64,000 nt of DNA from Nitzschia sp. DOCU1 (Eukaryota > Bacillariophyta > Bacillariophyceae > Bacillariales > Bacillariaceae), in the NCBI GenBank assembly GCA_951394045.1, contig OX595986.1, positions 744,001 through 808,000 on the forward strand, written 5' to 3'. The position numbers and the translations under genes are program-made. Of this stretch, positions 9,303-18,913 are shown piece by piece. Positions within the stretch are counted from its first letter, which is position 1, and each line of letters starts with the position of its first letter. The notes below the pieces were generated by a model. The model did no database searches. It worked only from the letters and a program-made list of their open reading frames with translations, and had not been told where the DNA came from.

Positions 9303-12300
9303 TTAATCAGTGAATCGGACCATGATTCACAAACTGCAATTCGACTACACAGTAGTTATCTCTCTAACGAAGATGTTTCAGAACAATCTTTTAATTTGCA
9401 TGCACTCATGACACATATACTTCAAGATGATGTAATGAAAAATTAGCTAACTAGTGTATTCGTCTCAAACGAAGCCCTTGAGAGGCCACACCTCACGTAA
9501 ATTCACGAAATTTCAGAGCATGTGGATCAAACTTTACATGAATACATTCTAATTAACTACTTAGGAGCTTGCAAATTGTTAAGGCGCTCGCGTTCACTGT
9601 CAGAAATAGACTTGTGCTTCTTCTTGGGTTGTTGATTAGGTGTAGAGTGTCTGGGGCCAAATCGTTGTGAGAGCGTAGTTTCTAACTCGTTTTTACTTGC
9701 GCAGGAATGGTAGGGTTCCCAGCAATCTATGCACAGCTTCACATCGCACACAGTACATTCAAATACAGATTCAAAGGTAGTGATTCCCCATAATCGATGT
9801 AGCTTGCACATATTTCTCTTTTGTTGCTTACAAGGCCAATGCTGCCTTGTTCGGTCAAGACGGGAATGACCCACCTTATCAAACAAATTCAGCGTCACAT
9901 ACTCACTAAACTTTCTTTTCTTGGAAGAACTTGATGATGCAGACGCTGCTCTAGTAACAATCCTGAAATCTTCATGCTCTGGAGTTACTGGGGTGGGGCC
10001 ATGTAACTCGGGAGCAATCCATGCGAGCGCCACTGCTCGCTGGAATTCGTAGTGGGACATTGCTTTTTTGTTTGCGAGCCGACATTTCGCCTTGTAGATC
10101 TCAAAGGCATTCACTGTTGACACGCCAAGAAACCAAAGGAATATAGACCACCACCACTTTCTCTGCCGGAGCCAGCGATCAAACTTGTAGACTTCCCTCA
10201 ATTGATCGGCTCGATCAACCGAGTTCATCTTGTTGTTGTAGTGGTCATTAATGTTTAGCCGAAGAAACTTCATCTTCTCGACGGTGCCTGAGTCCACATT
10301 GTACACTGGACGCTGCTTTTCCACCCACCTAATTTCCTCAGCACACGTTGTAAGGAAGTGTACTGGTTTTGTATCGTACACAGATGCAGCAATGAGGCAA
10401 CTGCACTCACTGTCACCTTCCAATTTCGCGGCCTTCACAAAACCTCGAATCCTTGCTGCCTCTTTTTCCGTCTTAACTGCCTCTTGAATAACAACTTTGG
10501 GAACCCCTCTACCTTCGGTACGAGCAACCCCTGCCGTGAGAACACGACAATTAACGAGGGCAAAATGGCAGAAACGAGCGGAGTTGTAAAGATTATCCAT
10601 GGAACACCGATGATAATCATCTCGCAACTTCTCAAACATTGCCACCACACGAGCATGCATTGGACTGAGTCCTAGATTAACATACTCACGTGGCGGAGCA
10701 TCGTTACGAAAGTAGACTTGGTACGTGTACCCATCGTCGCAAATGGCTTCAGTTTGGAAGCCATCTCCTGCTCTCTTGTAAGATATCCGCTTTTTGTCTA
10801 CGTGTTTTCCCTTAAATCCTATGGTTTGTTCATCTGCCGAAATGTCGACCCCACACGCCCACAATCGTGGCGCAATAAGATTCAGCCAATCAATTAACGG
10901 TTGCACCTTCCAGTTGGGTTTCTCCTTCCTTGATGGCACGGGAAGCACAGGGTTCTGCGTTGCAAGGAACGCTTTGAAGTGCTTGTGCCTGCGCTCAGCG
11001 TTCGGCCCAAACGCCTGGTTGACCAGATCATTACCTGCCACCGAATCTTTTAACTGCGATTGAAAATTCATTTCGATCCTTGGGGAAGGGGAAATGCCCT
11101 GCAAGAGATAGAGACCAATGTGCTGTCTTATTTCTTTGACAGTAAACGGCTTGAACTCTGGATAGTACGTGCCATCACCCGCACCAGCCATGATCGCCTT
11201 CGAATTGGTCCATTGTTTGAATAACTCAAATGATGGATATTTCTTACGATCATTGTCGTTCTCATTGATGTCGTATGGCATGAATAATTCCACAAATTCT
11301 GCAGGGTGAGAATCATGGGTCAGGGTAACGATTGGGGTTGGCTCGCCCTTGATTCTCACTACCTTTTCCATCCCAGGAAGGCCATTGCGACGAATCTTTT
11401 TTCGTTCTGCAGTGCCAGCAAAGACTGGAACATCAAATTTTTGGTCAAATTTCTTTTTTATGAATGCTGTTTCATAATTGCTATCGTCTGTGGGTGCCCT
11501 TGGATTTTTGAACCCCGGATTAACAGGACAATCAACTGTTTCATTGCTTGGAAGAAGTTCAACCCAATGCGACCCAGGTGGAAATCCCTTCAACTCTTTT
11601 TCTTTTGAATGCAATAATCCGGGAAAAACAGGAGCTTCAGCAAGGACAGCTGCCTTCAGAAGCTCTCTCAGCTGCATTTTAGTGCCTCTGGATAGCTTCC
11701 TCCGGATTTTGAGCTCATCTCGGAGCTCAGCTACTTTCATTTTGTTGATTTGATCTTCAGTCAGATGGACTGGAGATGCATTTGTGGGATTTTCTTCACC
11801 CAAGTCAGCGGCCACACCAACTTCTTCTTCATCTGCCTCGACTTCATCACTTACAGCATCCATGAATGGGCCAAGTTGCCCATCAGAATCATATCCATCC
11901 TCAAACCGGGCCTCGTTGGTGGCAAAAGTGGCTGACATTTGAATGCCACGAGGTGATGAAAGCAATGAACGCTTTCTGACTCCTGGGCTTTGGAGCAATT
12001 GACGAACACCATTTCCAAACAGCTCCCGTGGTGTGTTGGCGGAACCATTGCCTTCTCCCGACGACGCATGGGCGGTATTTATATTAATACCGATATCTGG
12101 GTCAACTGGAGTTACAAATTCCTCCATTTCATCCTCTGGCGATGCTTCCGCTCCATTTCTTTTTGCAGCTGAGTCCATTGTAGTAGTGTTGAGAAGGTAT
12201 TGAAGGTAGCTGTTGATTTCAGTTGAGTCTGCAAGAATGGTGGCCAATGTAGCCGGTTCGGGAAATGTGAATCAGGGCTCGCCGCGGCGCGCACTAACTA

Positions 12301-12487
12301 CTTGGATTTATCAAAACTACTGGCCAGGAATCGTTTTAAGGATGACGCGTCCCATATGACTTCTATGCTTTCGATGATGCTGATTCCGAATCTTTGGTTG
12401 GTTAGTAGGTATTGTTAGAACGTTGGTGTTCTAGTAGCTACCAAAGATGGGTTTATGTGAATCACGGTCTGATTCACATCCTATTAA
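9303..12487 (-). mobile_element. piggyBac transposon, TTAA to TTAA
   Basis: Near-terminal inverted repeats flank the transposase. The left GTGAATCGGACCATGATTCA (9310-9329, next base C) matches, apart from two positions of 22, the reverse complement of 12456-12477. Each arm is itself palindromic (GTGAATC/GATTCAC). Just outside lie TTAA at 9303-9306 and TTAA at 12484-12487, the target and duplication signature of piggyBac. Spacing from TTAA to the repeat is 3 bp on the left and 6 bp on the right. Total length is about 3.2 kb. Confidence 0.8.
9557..12178 (-). CDS. piggyBac transposase (DDE_Tnp_1_7) with N-terminal SAP domain
   Basis: An intact 873-residue frame from the ATG at 12178; the frame stays open upstream, but only a non-ATG start exists there. 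Order: acidic N-terminus; a SAP-like helix pair (about 138-178, KMKVAELRDELKIRRKLSRG); the insertion domain (FVELFMPYDIN ...); and the RNase-H-like catalytic core. The core has the three Asp motifs of the family: SADEQTIGFKGKH (D~449), CSMDNLYNS (D~528) and MNSVDRADQLR (D~655 and ~658). A C-terminal Cys-rich zinc domain follows (CKLHR ... CTVCDVKLCIDCW). Known members excise precisely and insert at TTAA. All catalytic residues and both ends are present, so it may still be active. Typical piggyBac transposases are ~550-650 residues and usually lack a SAP domain. Confidence 0.93.
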   Translation of the reverse strand: MDSAAKRNGAEASPEDEMEEFVTPVDPDIGININTAHASSGEGNGSANTPRELFGNGVRQLLQSPGVRKRSLLSSPRGIQMSATFATNEARFEDGYDSDGQLGPFMDAVSDEVEADEEEVGVAADLGEENPTNASPVHLTEDQINKMKVAELRDELKIRRKLSRGTKMQLRELLKAAVLAEAPVFPGLLHSKEKELKGFPPGSHWVELLPSNETVDCPVNPGFKNPRAPTDDSNYETAFIKKKFDQKFDVPVFAGTAERKKIRRNGLPGMEKVVRIKGEPTPIVTLTHDSHPAEFVELFMPYDINENDNDRKKYPSFELFKQWTNSKAIMAGAGDGTYYPEFKPFTVKEIRQHIGLYLLQGISPSPRIEMNFQSQLKDSVAGNDLVNQAFGPNAERRHKHFKAFLATQNPVLPVPSRKEKPNWKVQPLIDWLNLIAPRLWACGVDISADEQTIGFKGKHVDKKRISYKRAGDGFQTEAICDDGYTYQVYFRNDAPPREYVNLGLSPMHARVVAMFEKLRDDYHRCSMDNLYNSARFCHFALVNCRVLTAGVARTEGRGVPKVVIQEAVKTEKEAARIRGFVKAAKLEGDSECSCLIAASVYDTKPVHFLTTCAEEIRWVEKQRPVYNVDSGTVEKMKFLRLNINDHYNNKMNSVDRADQLREVYKFDRWLRQRKWWWSIFLWFLGVSTVNAFEIYKAKCRLANKKAMSHYEFQRAVALAWIAPELHGPTPVTPEHEDFRIVTRAASASSSSSKKRKFSEYVTLNLFDKVGHSRLDRTRQHWPCKQQKRNMCKLHRLWGITTFESVFECTVCDVKLCIDCWEPYHSCASKNELETTLSQRFGPRHSTPNQQPKKKHKSISDSERERLNNLQAPK

Positions 12488-12501
12488 GAGATAAAATAGA
12501 C

Positions 12502-12666
12502 ATCTGTCGCGTAAGGCCTGTCCCCCACCCATACATATGCCCTGGTATAAGCCTCTAAATGACTTTGGGGCTTAGTTAAGGTTTGGTTTGGGTTAGGGTT
12601 AGGGTTATTTTACGGTTACGCATAAGTATTTTTAGGCGACAGATGACCCTTTTTTACGCGACAGAT
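12502..12666. mobile_element. Small inverted-repeat (MITE-like) element
   Basis: ATCTGTCGCGTAA (12502-12514) is an exact inverted copy of TTACGCGACAGAT (12654-12666). An internal GCGACAGATG at 12637-12646 gives a second 10-bp pairing with the left end. The element is ~165 bp, non-coding, and starts 14 bp outside the piggyBac TTAA. Confidence 0.6.
12590..12607 (+). repeat. Interstitial telomere-like repeat (TTAGGG)
   Basis: Three consecutive GGGTTA units lie inside the small inverted-repeat element, preceded by the degenerate words GGTTTGGTTT. TTAGGG is the telomere unit reported for diatoms. Confidence 0.8.
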
Positions 12667-12682
12667 AATATAGAGATTTCCT

Positions 12683-13476
12683 GGCTTCGATTTGGGCTTC
12701 CCGTTTGCGCTTCCCGCGCGAAGGATATTTGCGAAAGATTTCCTTCGCCCTTTCCTTTCCTGGTGGCATTTGCCCTTGAATTTACGCTTCAGGGGACCGA
12801 CATTCATGTGTATGGGGAGCCAGCCAGCCGCTCAAGCGTTACTACTTGGGGTATGGGCAGTAGCTAGCAAATAAAGGCTGCCTACCATCGTCATCACTAC
12901 TACTAACTACTGTTGTCGCCAAGCCAATCAATCCTTTAGTTCTTCAGTAATTTGCGGTGAAACAACAAGAGTTGTGTTGAAACAAGCTACGGTAGCAGAT
13001 CAGAACGAAATCCCGTGTTGCAAAATTCAATGCAAACGAAATCACGTCTTATGAACTCGAGTAATGCGAAACCACTTGTTGACTGTCATAACAAATACTT
13101 AACACCAACTGTCACGAAACTGCGTATCACGATCTCAAATGTTGCGAAACCGCATTTTAAATGTTATAACGAACTCAAGACTTGCGAATCCCCTTTTTAA
13201 TTCTTATAACCAATACTGAGGACAGCCAGGATGATGTTTTTGTCGATGCGAAAACAAGAGTGGCTGGCGTGCAGCCGGCCCACTCCCTCCAACAATGACG
13301 ATTCTGATTGGCCACTGGATGAAGCGCAAACGTCACAAGACGAAGCCAAAACCATAAAAGTTTGGGCTTCATTTGGGCCATTTGGAGCATATTTCCTTCC
13401 TTCATCCGATTCATTTGGGCTTCACGACTAAATTGACTGGAAAATGAAGCCCAAACGGGAAGCCCAAATCGAAGCC
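12683..13476. repeat. Inverted repeat pair, 30/31 bp, bounding ~0.8 kb
   Basis: 12683-12713 (GGCTTCGATTTGGGCTTCCC...) is the reverse complement of 13446-13476 with a single mismatch. Extra partial copies of TTTGGGCTTC lie inside at about 13360-13430. The interior has no credible gene. This looks like a non-autonomous transposon or a foldback element. The flanks show no obvious target duplication. Confidence 0.7.
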
Positions 13477-13772
13477 GATTTTGGAAGCAGTCCTCTCTCC
13501 GCGCGCAAACGCGGCGAAAGGTGATTAACGACGGACTCCTTCGACTATCTCTCAGTGGCTCGCCAGGCGCGCCTGTGACGTGTGCCCCCAAACCTGAAGA
13601 CCATCCAATAGAGTTCAAGAGTTGAAGATCACAAAAATGACGATCCAAACATTTCTACTTTCCGTCGTCCTTTCCCTTCTTCCTGATGGGTCGCATCGCA
13701 AACAATAACTTTTATGCTGCCAGAAGCACAACACTCCTTTCCTTCCTTTTGACCTTGTAACACTCTGACGCC

Positions 13773-14426
13773 ATGTGGCAGCGATATTTCTCTGCATTTT
13801 TGGTTGTGGCGTTGGCGGCATCATCGGAGGGAGTTTTTGCCTTCCATGTCCCCCAAAGAACACGGGGTGTGGCTGTCCATGACGCAGCTAGTAGCAGCCG
13901 CCTCCATGTCGTACTAGGAGTCGAGACCATTGGTATTGCCGTTGTTTCGGCCGCTGCTGGAGCCGCTGTTCAAATGCCTCGGATCCAGGAACTGGAGGGA
14001 GAACTTGTCAAAGCAAGATCCGCGCTCGAAAAGTCCAAAGGAGAAATGGTGACGAAAATTAGCGAGCTGGAAGATAAACTATTTCAAATGGACAAGGCAT
14101 ACGAAGAGCAGTCGGCCAAATTCATGAAGGAATACGAGGTAAAGAAGAACGCAGAGGTTGCAAAGATTACGGACAAGATCAAGACGGACTTTGCATTCAA
14201 ATTGGAAATAGAAGTCGAAAAGGAGAAATCAAAGCTCTTGTCGAAACAATTGAGCGAGGTGGCACGCACGGGTGACCAAACTACAAAGCTTGCCGAAATG
14301 AAGATAAAAATGGATCAATTGGAGAATGCCAAGGCAAAATTGGAGCAGGCACTCAAAAAGTCAGAGACTGAGTTGAAGCGGATCGATGAGGCTGGAAAAA
14401 AGAAATCCGGTTTCTGGCCATTCTAG
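13773..14426 (+). CDS. Plastid-targeted coiled-coil protein, unknown function
   Basis: A 217-residue single-exon protein. Residues 1-23 form a signal peptide followed by VFAFHVP, the Phe-centred motif typical of diatom bipartite plastid presequences. A Ser/Arg-rich transit region follows. A hydrophobic Ala/Gly-rich segment (about 50-68, GIAVVSAAAGAAV) may anchor it in a membrane. From ~70 to 205 it is a continuous charged coiled coil. The C-terminus is KKKSGFWPF. No enzymatic motif is visible. A structural or tethering role in the plastid is an inference from the coiled coil and targeting sequence. Confidence 0.8.
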   Translation: MWQRYFSAFLVVALAASSEGVFAFHVPQRTRGVAVHDAASSSRLHVVLGVETIGIAVVSAAAGAAVQMPRIQELEGELVKARSALEKSKGEMVTKISELEDKLFQMDKAYEEQSAKFMKEYEVKKNAEVAKITDKIKTDFAFKLEIEVEKEKSKLLSKQLSEVARTGDQTTKLAEMKIKMDQLENAKAKLEQALKKSETELKRIDEAGKKKSGFWPF

Positions 14427-14679
14427 GTTAATTCTACCAGCAGCAAGAGAGGCATCTGTCGTCTGCGATTGTGAAGGCCAGTTCACTACACTAGCTGCAA
14501 GTCGACCCAACAGAATCCCTTGAAAATCATGAAACTGATACTGCCAAAATCCTTGATCGGGGCATTCATGTCTGTGGTGGCAATTCCGACGTTACACACT
14601 ATGCAGTCAAAGGCAGCTGCTAAGACGCAGAACATAGAATAGGACAATTTAGTTACTTTCAATCAAGTACGTATATGCA

Positions 14680-16651
14680 TTATCTTAGGTCTCTCCAGGC
14701 TTGCGGGAAAATGTTGTCAGGAAGGCCTATTGGGCTTCGAAATGCCCCAACACGATGCATGTCGCTCGTAAGAGGCTTGTTCACAAAAGTACAAGCCTTG
14801 TGAGGGACGTTGACCACTTTGTGGGCGACATCCGCATCCTCTTTTTTCGCCTTTACTGTATAGTTGTAAAAGAATTCGTCACCCGTTTCCACCCGATCCA
14901 AAATTTCGACAATACGCAAAAAGGCGCCCTCAAAAATATCGCCTTCGTCGGGGAGGGTCCATTGCGAAATATCCATTGTACCATCGTGCTGCGGAGTTCC
15001 TTCATCAGGATCTTCAGTACAGAGAAAACAGGCTGTCCCCACATTGCTAGGATACGGCTCGTCGGCAACTTCAGAAGGGATCTTGAAAGGCTTGTGACGA
15101 TATTGGTTGCGCAAATCCTCTGCCTGCAAGTCATGAGGATTAGCCGCCAGAAACTTGTCAAAGAGAGTCATGTACTCCGCCCAGGCCTTTTCCCATGCAG
15201 TTCCATAGTTTATCGTGATCTCTTCACCGTCTTTGATAGGCCGCGTTGCAACGACTTTCATAACGACTACAAGCCTGTCGACACGTCCCAATTGTGCCAC
15301 AGTACCATCCTGGAAAGCGTGCTGGTTTGGCAAGTTATTGTCTTTGATACGGGACCAAGTAATGTGAGCATTCGGTTCCTTGTCATGATTGATCAAGGCG
15401 ACATGACTTCCCAGTGGAAAGAGGAGCAAGCTAGACTCGGGATGCGAAAAGCAGTAATTGAGCAAGAGCTGGTGGCCACGCAAACCCGCCTTTCGATCTT
15501 TGACCACGACCTTTTCTCCTGTCTCGGGATCTGTAACAGTCTTCACGTCGTAGACTTCGAGCAATTTCTTGTCAGCAATGTGCAACATGGGAGACAGCGT
15601 GATAATCTCCCCCTTGCCAAAGGATCGAGTCGCAAAGGCGCCTCGGCCTGCATGAGGAATGGTCGATTGTCCCACGCGGAGTGTATCCAAGCAATATCCA
15701 TGAGTAGAAAGCCACTCTGTCGATTGAATCATATCTGGGTAACGGTACATGAAGGAGCCTCCCGCGTCAAGAACCTTTTGTAGTTTGCGAGGGCTTGCTG
15801 GAATCAACGACTTGATCGTCTTGGCATGCTTTCCGGCCGCCGTTGCGAGTATCTTGTCGAGAACAAAATCTAGAACGTCTTCTTTTGCTTCCAAAGTCAA
15901 ATGATCAAATTCCTTGTAGATATCCACCAGCTCCTTGATGATCTCGTCCGCAATTTCATAGTCGTATCTTGTGAATTTGTCCTGATAGTAGTCAGTAGTA
16001 TAGTTGCCATCCCACTCGTCCCCAAAATCCGCAAACAATTCTACCAACAAAAAGGCAAGACGACAAAAGTTAGTGTACAAGATCTTGCACACCCAAAGTG
16101 TGTGTATGTCATCCCGACTTACCCATTCCTGCCGGCACATCTTTGGTCGCCCGAATGGTGACATTGTAATAGTTAGTGATGGCTCCCCGCGATGGATGAG
16201 GCGTCCCCGACTTGGGGGACCTGGGCCGTTCCCGAAGCAAGACACTGGATTCCAAAAAGTCCACATTGGAAATGCCAGTATGAAAATTAGGCAAACTTCC
16301 AATGCCCGGAATGAGAACATGGGCCGAATATTTCCCTTCCCACACCGAGCCCACCTTTTCAGAAGTCCAGAGTCGCGACTCGATAAAATCGATAATTTCT
16401 GCCTGCTGGTCGGATTCAATATTGAACTTTTCAACCATGTCCACCAAAGGAATGGCGATTTCCGGTAAAGGAAAAGTCTCATTTTGCTTGTAGGCCTTTC
16501 CAGCAAAAATACCGTAACGCGTAATGTGCTTGGTGGAAGTGTGGGAGGGCGCCAACCATAGTCGACAATTATCAGCAAACTCGTCGGCGTAAACAGCTAC
16601 GAAGAGTACTTGACAAAGCGCCAAAATCAGCACAGACACAGAGGTGTTCAT
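14680..16651 (-). CDS. Secreted or ER-lumenal SET-domain protein (two exons)
   Basis: Exon 1 (16123-16651) and exon 2 (14680-16040) join across an 82-bp GT-AG intron in phase 1 (ATG G/gtaagt ... ttggtag/AA TTG), giving 629 residues. Residues 1-22 form a signal peptide (SVLILALCQVLFVAVYADEF). The SET fold is visible in exon 2: GRGAFATRSFGKGEIITLSP, then LGSHVALINHDKEPNAHITW in the position of the NHS/cofactor motif (here NHD), then GEEITINYGTAWEKAW. A signal peptide on a SET protein makes histones an unlikely substrate. Diatoms carry families of such proteins, whose substrates are unknown to me. Several Cys (CFLC) lie in the C-terminal part. Confidence 0.82.
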
Positions 16652-16967
16652 GCTTGACAATATAAATGCTTGTGATGGGATCCTTTCACTTCTTCGTTGA
16701 GCTCCATTCATTGGCATTGCCAAGCAACATGAAACAATGCATGATATCGGTGCCGTTTCTGCTCCTCTGGGATCGAGCGCGATCATGAAAATGCTGTAGA
16801 TTCTGCGGCAATCCAGTACCTGGTATCTTTTACGTACCTGTCATTGGAAGTCGACTTCGCCGATCACAAAGACTACTTCGACCAAGCATGCAATTCCGTG
16901 AATTGTCTACATGCCAAACTCTGCATTCTTTTTTTCTATAGCTAACTTGTCGGTCGCTACTTCATCA
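16652..16967. other. Upstream region of the SET-domain gene
   Basis: 316 bp between the start of the SET gene and the stop of the oxygenase gene, both on the minus strand. No gene or clear element is seen. Confidence 0.4.
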
Positions 16968-17678
16968 TTAAAAGTAACAAGCACGCATGGCTGCCCCACT
17001 TCGGTTCGGGTCTTTATAGCAATACGTCAATACAATATTGGTGCGCTTGCCTTGTTTCAGAGCTATCGTTTCGTGAGGATGGTCTCCGAAATGAATTGTA
17101 GCATAACCAGGTTCTTGGGAGACATAGAATCGTTGTGGTGCAACAGTATTCTTTGTCGTGTCTTGTTTGTCGTCGTCGTTGACATTTACAAGTTGTTTGG
17201 TTCCATAGAACAATACATGACTTCCTATCGTGTCAGCAGTCTTTTCCAGGCATAGATTGACCGTAATATCACTCGGATCCATGTGCTTGGCTCCTGTTGT
17301 ATCGTCCTGGTCTGTATTGTAATGCACACAAAATGAGTCGTCCAACCTTAGTTCGTCGCACGACGCCACGGGAAAGTGCTGGGGTATGGCACGTCCAATC
17401 GCCGACGCACTTGGATCTATTATGAGAGAAAATGGAAATTCCGGCTCTTCCATTATATTGCGATAAAAGGCATACTCTCCATCTCCTTGACCTAGCATGA
17501 TTTCGGGTGTGACTTGGGAAAGTTCCTTGGCCCATCGGGATGCGTCGAGTGTGGGTGGCAAAGGAACACGACAGACGCCGTATCGAAGTAACTCGCTATC
17601 GTCCGTAATCACTGGAATATCATCATTCTCGTTCGTGTCTTGCTGCTGCTGTTGCTCCAATTCGTCTAGGGCCACCAT
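16968..17678 (-). CDS. 2-oxoglutarate/Fe(II) oxygenase-like protein
   Basis: A 236-residue single-exon protein. The double-stranded beta-helix signature of prolyl-4-hydroxylase-like oxygenases can be read. KHMDPSDITVNLCLE gives HxD (H132, D134). GDHPHETIALKQGKRTNIVLTY gives the distal His (H200 or H202) and the 2-oxoglutarate-binding Arg (R212). The first ~25 residues are Gln/Asp-rich and there is no signal peptide, suggesting a cytosolic or nuclear location. The substrate is unknown. The spacing between HxD and the distal His contains an acidic insert (NVNDDDKQDTTKN). Confidence 0.72.
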   Translation of the reverse strand: MVALDELEQQQQQDTNENDDIPVITDDSELLRYGVCRVPLPPTLDASRWAKELSQVTPEIMLGQGDGEYAFYRNIMEEPEFPFSLIIDPSASAIGRAIPQHFPVASCDELRLDDSFCVHYNTDQDDTTGAKHMDPSDITVNLCLEKTADTIGSHVLFYGTKQLVNVNDDDKQDTTKNTVAPQRFYVSQEPGYATIHFGDHPHETIALKQGKRTNIVLTYCYKDPNRSGAAMRACYF

Positions 17679-17968
17679 GATGTAATTCGTTGTGTTTTGT
17701 GATTGGATTGCCCGAGGGTTGTGGTAAATGGAAATGTTCTCATCTTCTACTCATCTCGTGGATCTCGTTTTCGCCGTCGGCGCTTCGATGATGTTCCGTC
17801 AGTAGCGCGCCAAACCAGCACCGCCCGCCAGCCGGCTCGGCAGGCACGCGACGACGTGAAAGACGAAAATTTTGCACGACCTTGGCATGGCGGCGCAATG
17901 ATGCCATGCCATGACCGGCATCTCATTATCGTCGTTGGACTACGAATAATTGCTTATTTGCTTGCACC

Positions 17969-18561
17969 ATGAACTATTCGCTCACCTTCTATATTGTTCT
18001 CATGGCTGGTTGGATGATGGCCTTGGGAGAGTCCGTCTTGACGGGCACGATTGTCAGCTGTCCAGCCTGAACCCTGAACCGCCATCCCATCTTGAAATCC
18101 TTTCTCAAGGAGGGAGAGGCGGAGGAATACGAGGGAATCAAGATTGAATGGATTCGAGGTATGTATAGTATATATGTGATGATTTACAACAATGTCACAC
18201 CTACTGAACTTGTTTCACTTGTGACACAGGCAAGCAGGCGGTCTTGACCATTTTTGAAGATGGGGTGGAGAAGGAACAGGTGCTATTGTATGATCTAAAG
18301 ACAAAAGAAGACATGCACGCATTGTTCCAAAAGAAAGGATTTCAGAAGAAGAATGAAGAGGTGATTCAGGAGGACAATCGAATACGAGTGGTGGAAAAGC
18401 AACTTGAAAATGAACAAAAACTTCAGCCCATGTTTTCGACAGTATTCATGATGTACGGGGTGATTGCAGTTGTCTCTTTGCTTTTTGCGGTAATGATTAA
18501 GATTAGAGGAGGAAAGAAGCAACAACGGCGGACCGGCAGCACTTTGCCTGTTCGAATATAG
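17969..18561 (+). CDS. SELENOM: SelM/Sep15-family selenoprotein with in-frame UGA (Sec) and C-terminal membrane anchor
   Basis: Exons 17969-18158 and 18230-18561 join across a 71-bp intron (G/gtatgt ... acacag/GC). They read as 173 residues if the TGA at 18068-18070 (codon 34) is selenocysteine. Residues 1-21 form a signal peptide. The redox site is SCPAUTLNRHP (C31, U34), followed by a thioredoxin-like domain (KIEWIRGKQAVLTIF, LKTKEDMHALFQKKGF) that matches the SelM/Sep15 pattern of C-x-x-U then LNR. A helical linker and one transmembrane segment (about 132-153) with a basic tail follow, so it is a type I ER membrane protein. The domain continues in frame on both sides of the TGA. A SECIS-like structure lies ~227 nt past the stop. 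The likely role is thiol-disulfide exchange in ER protein folding. Confidence 0.88.
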
Positions 18562-18771
18562 TGTGTGGGGTTTCAATTCTTTCCCGCGGGCTTGTGTTTG
18601 CTGAATGACGAGGCTTTTGTCGCTGCTTTGCGCTGACGCTAGAGCCTCTGATATTGCAACCTGCCCGCGTGGAGAATTAGTTCTCAGGCTATCTGTCACG
18701 GAGAATGAATTGATTTCAAATGAAGTGGGGGGTGACGACTGGGCAAGTGAAACAATGTCAGCTTGTAGTTT

Positions 18772-18858
18772 GCAACATCCTGGTGGAATGACGCAGAGCC
18801 AAAAACAGCATGCCCCTCGTGGGCATAACCTTGGTCTGCCGATATCACTCGGAAGATG
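18772..18858 (+). promoter_or_regulatory. Predicted SECIS element (type II) in the 3' UTR
   Basis: ATGA (18788-18791) opens the non-Watson-Crick quartet and GA (18841-18842) closes it. Helix II pairs GCAGA-CCAA (18793-18802, with one bulged G) with TTGGTCTGC (18831-18839). An A-rich bulge (AAA, 18803-18805) follows. A mini-stem ATGCCC/GGGCAT (18810-18815 with 18821-18826) carries a 5-nt loop, as in type II SECIS. Helix I can form weakly from CATC/GATG and GTG/CAC outside the quartet. Confidence 0.85.
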
Positions 18859-18913
18859 TGAACTGCAGGTATTTCGCTTTGGAACCTGTCCGTCGACGAT
18901 TCAGAATCTGTAC

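Noticed and set aside
12583..12874. ORFs across the telomere-like repeat and inverted repeats
   Set aside because: The translated repeats are low-complexity and overlap transposon-like terminal sequences.
18583..18660. First SECIS candidate (ATGAC-GAGGCT ... AGCCTC-TGAT)
   Set aside because: It has an ATGA/GA quartet and a short stem, but no A-rich apical bulge. The structure at 18788-18843 is complete and preferred.
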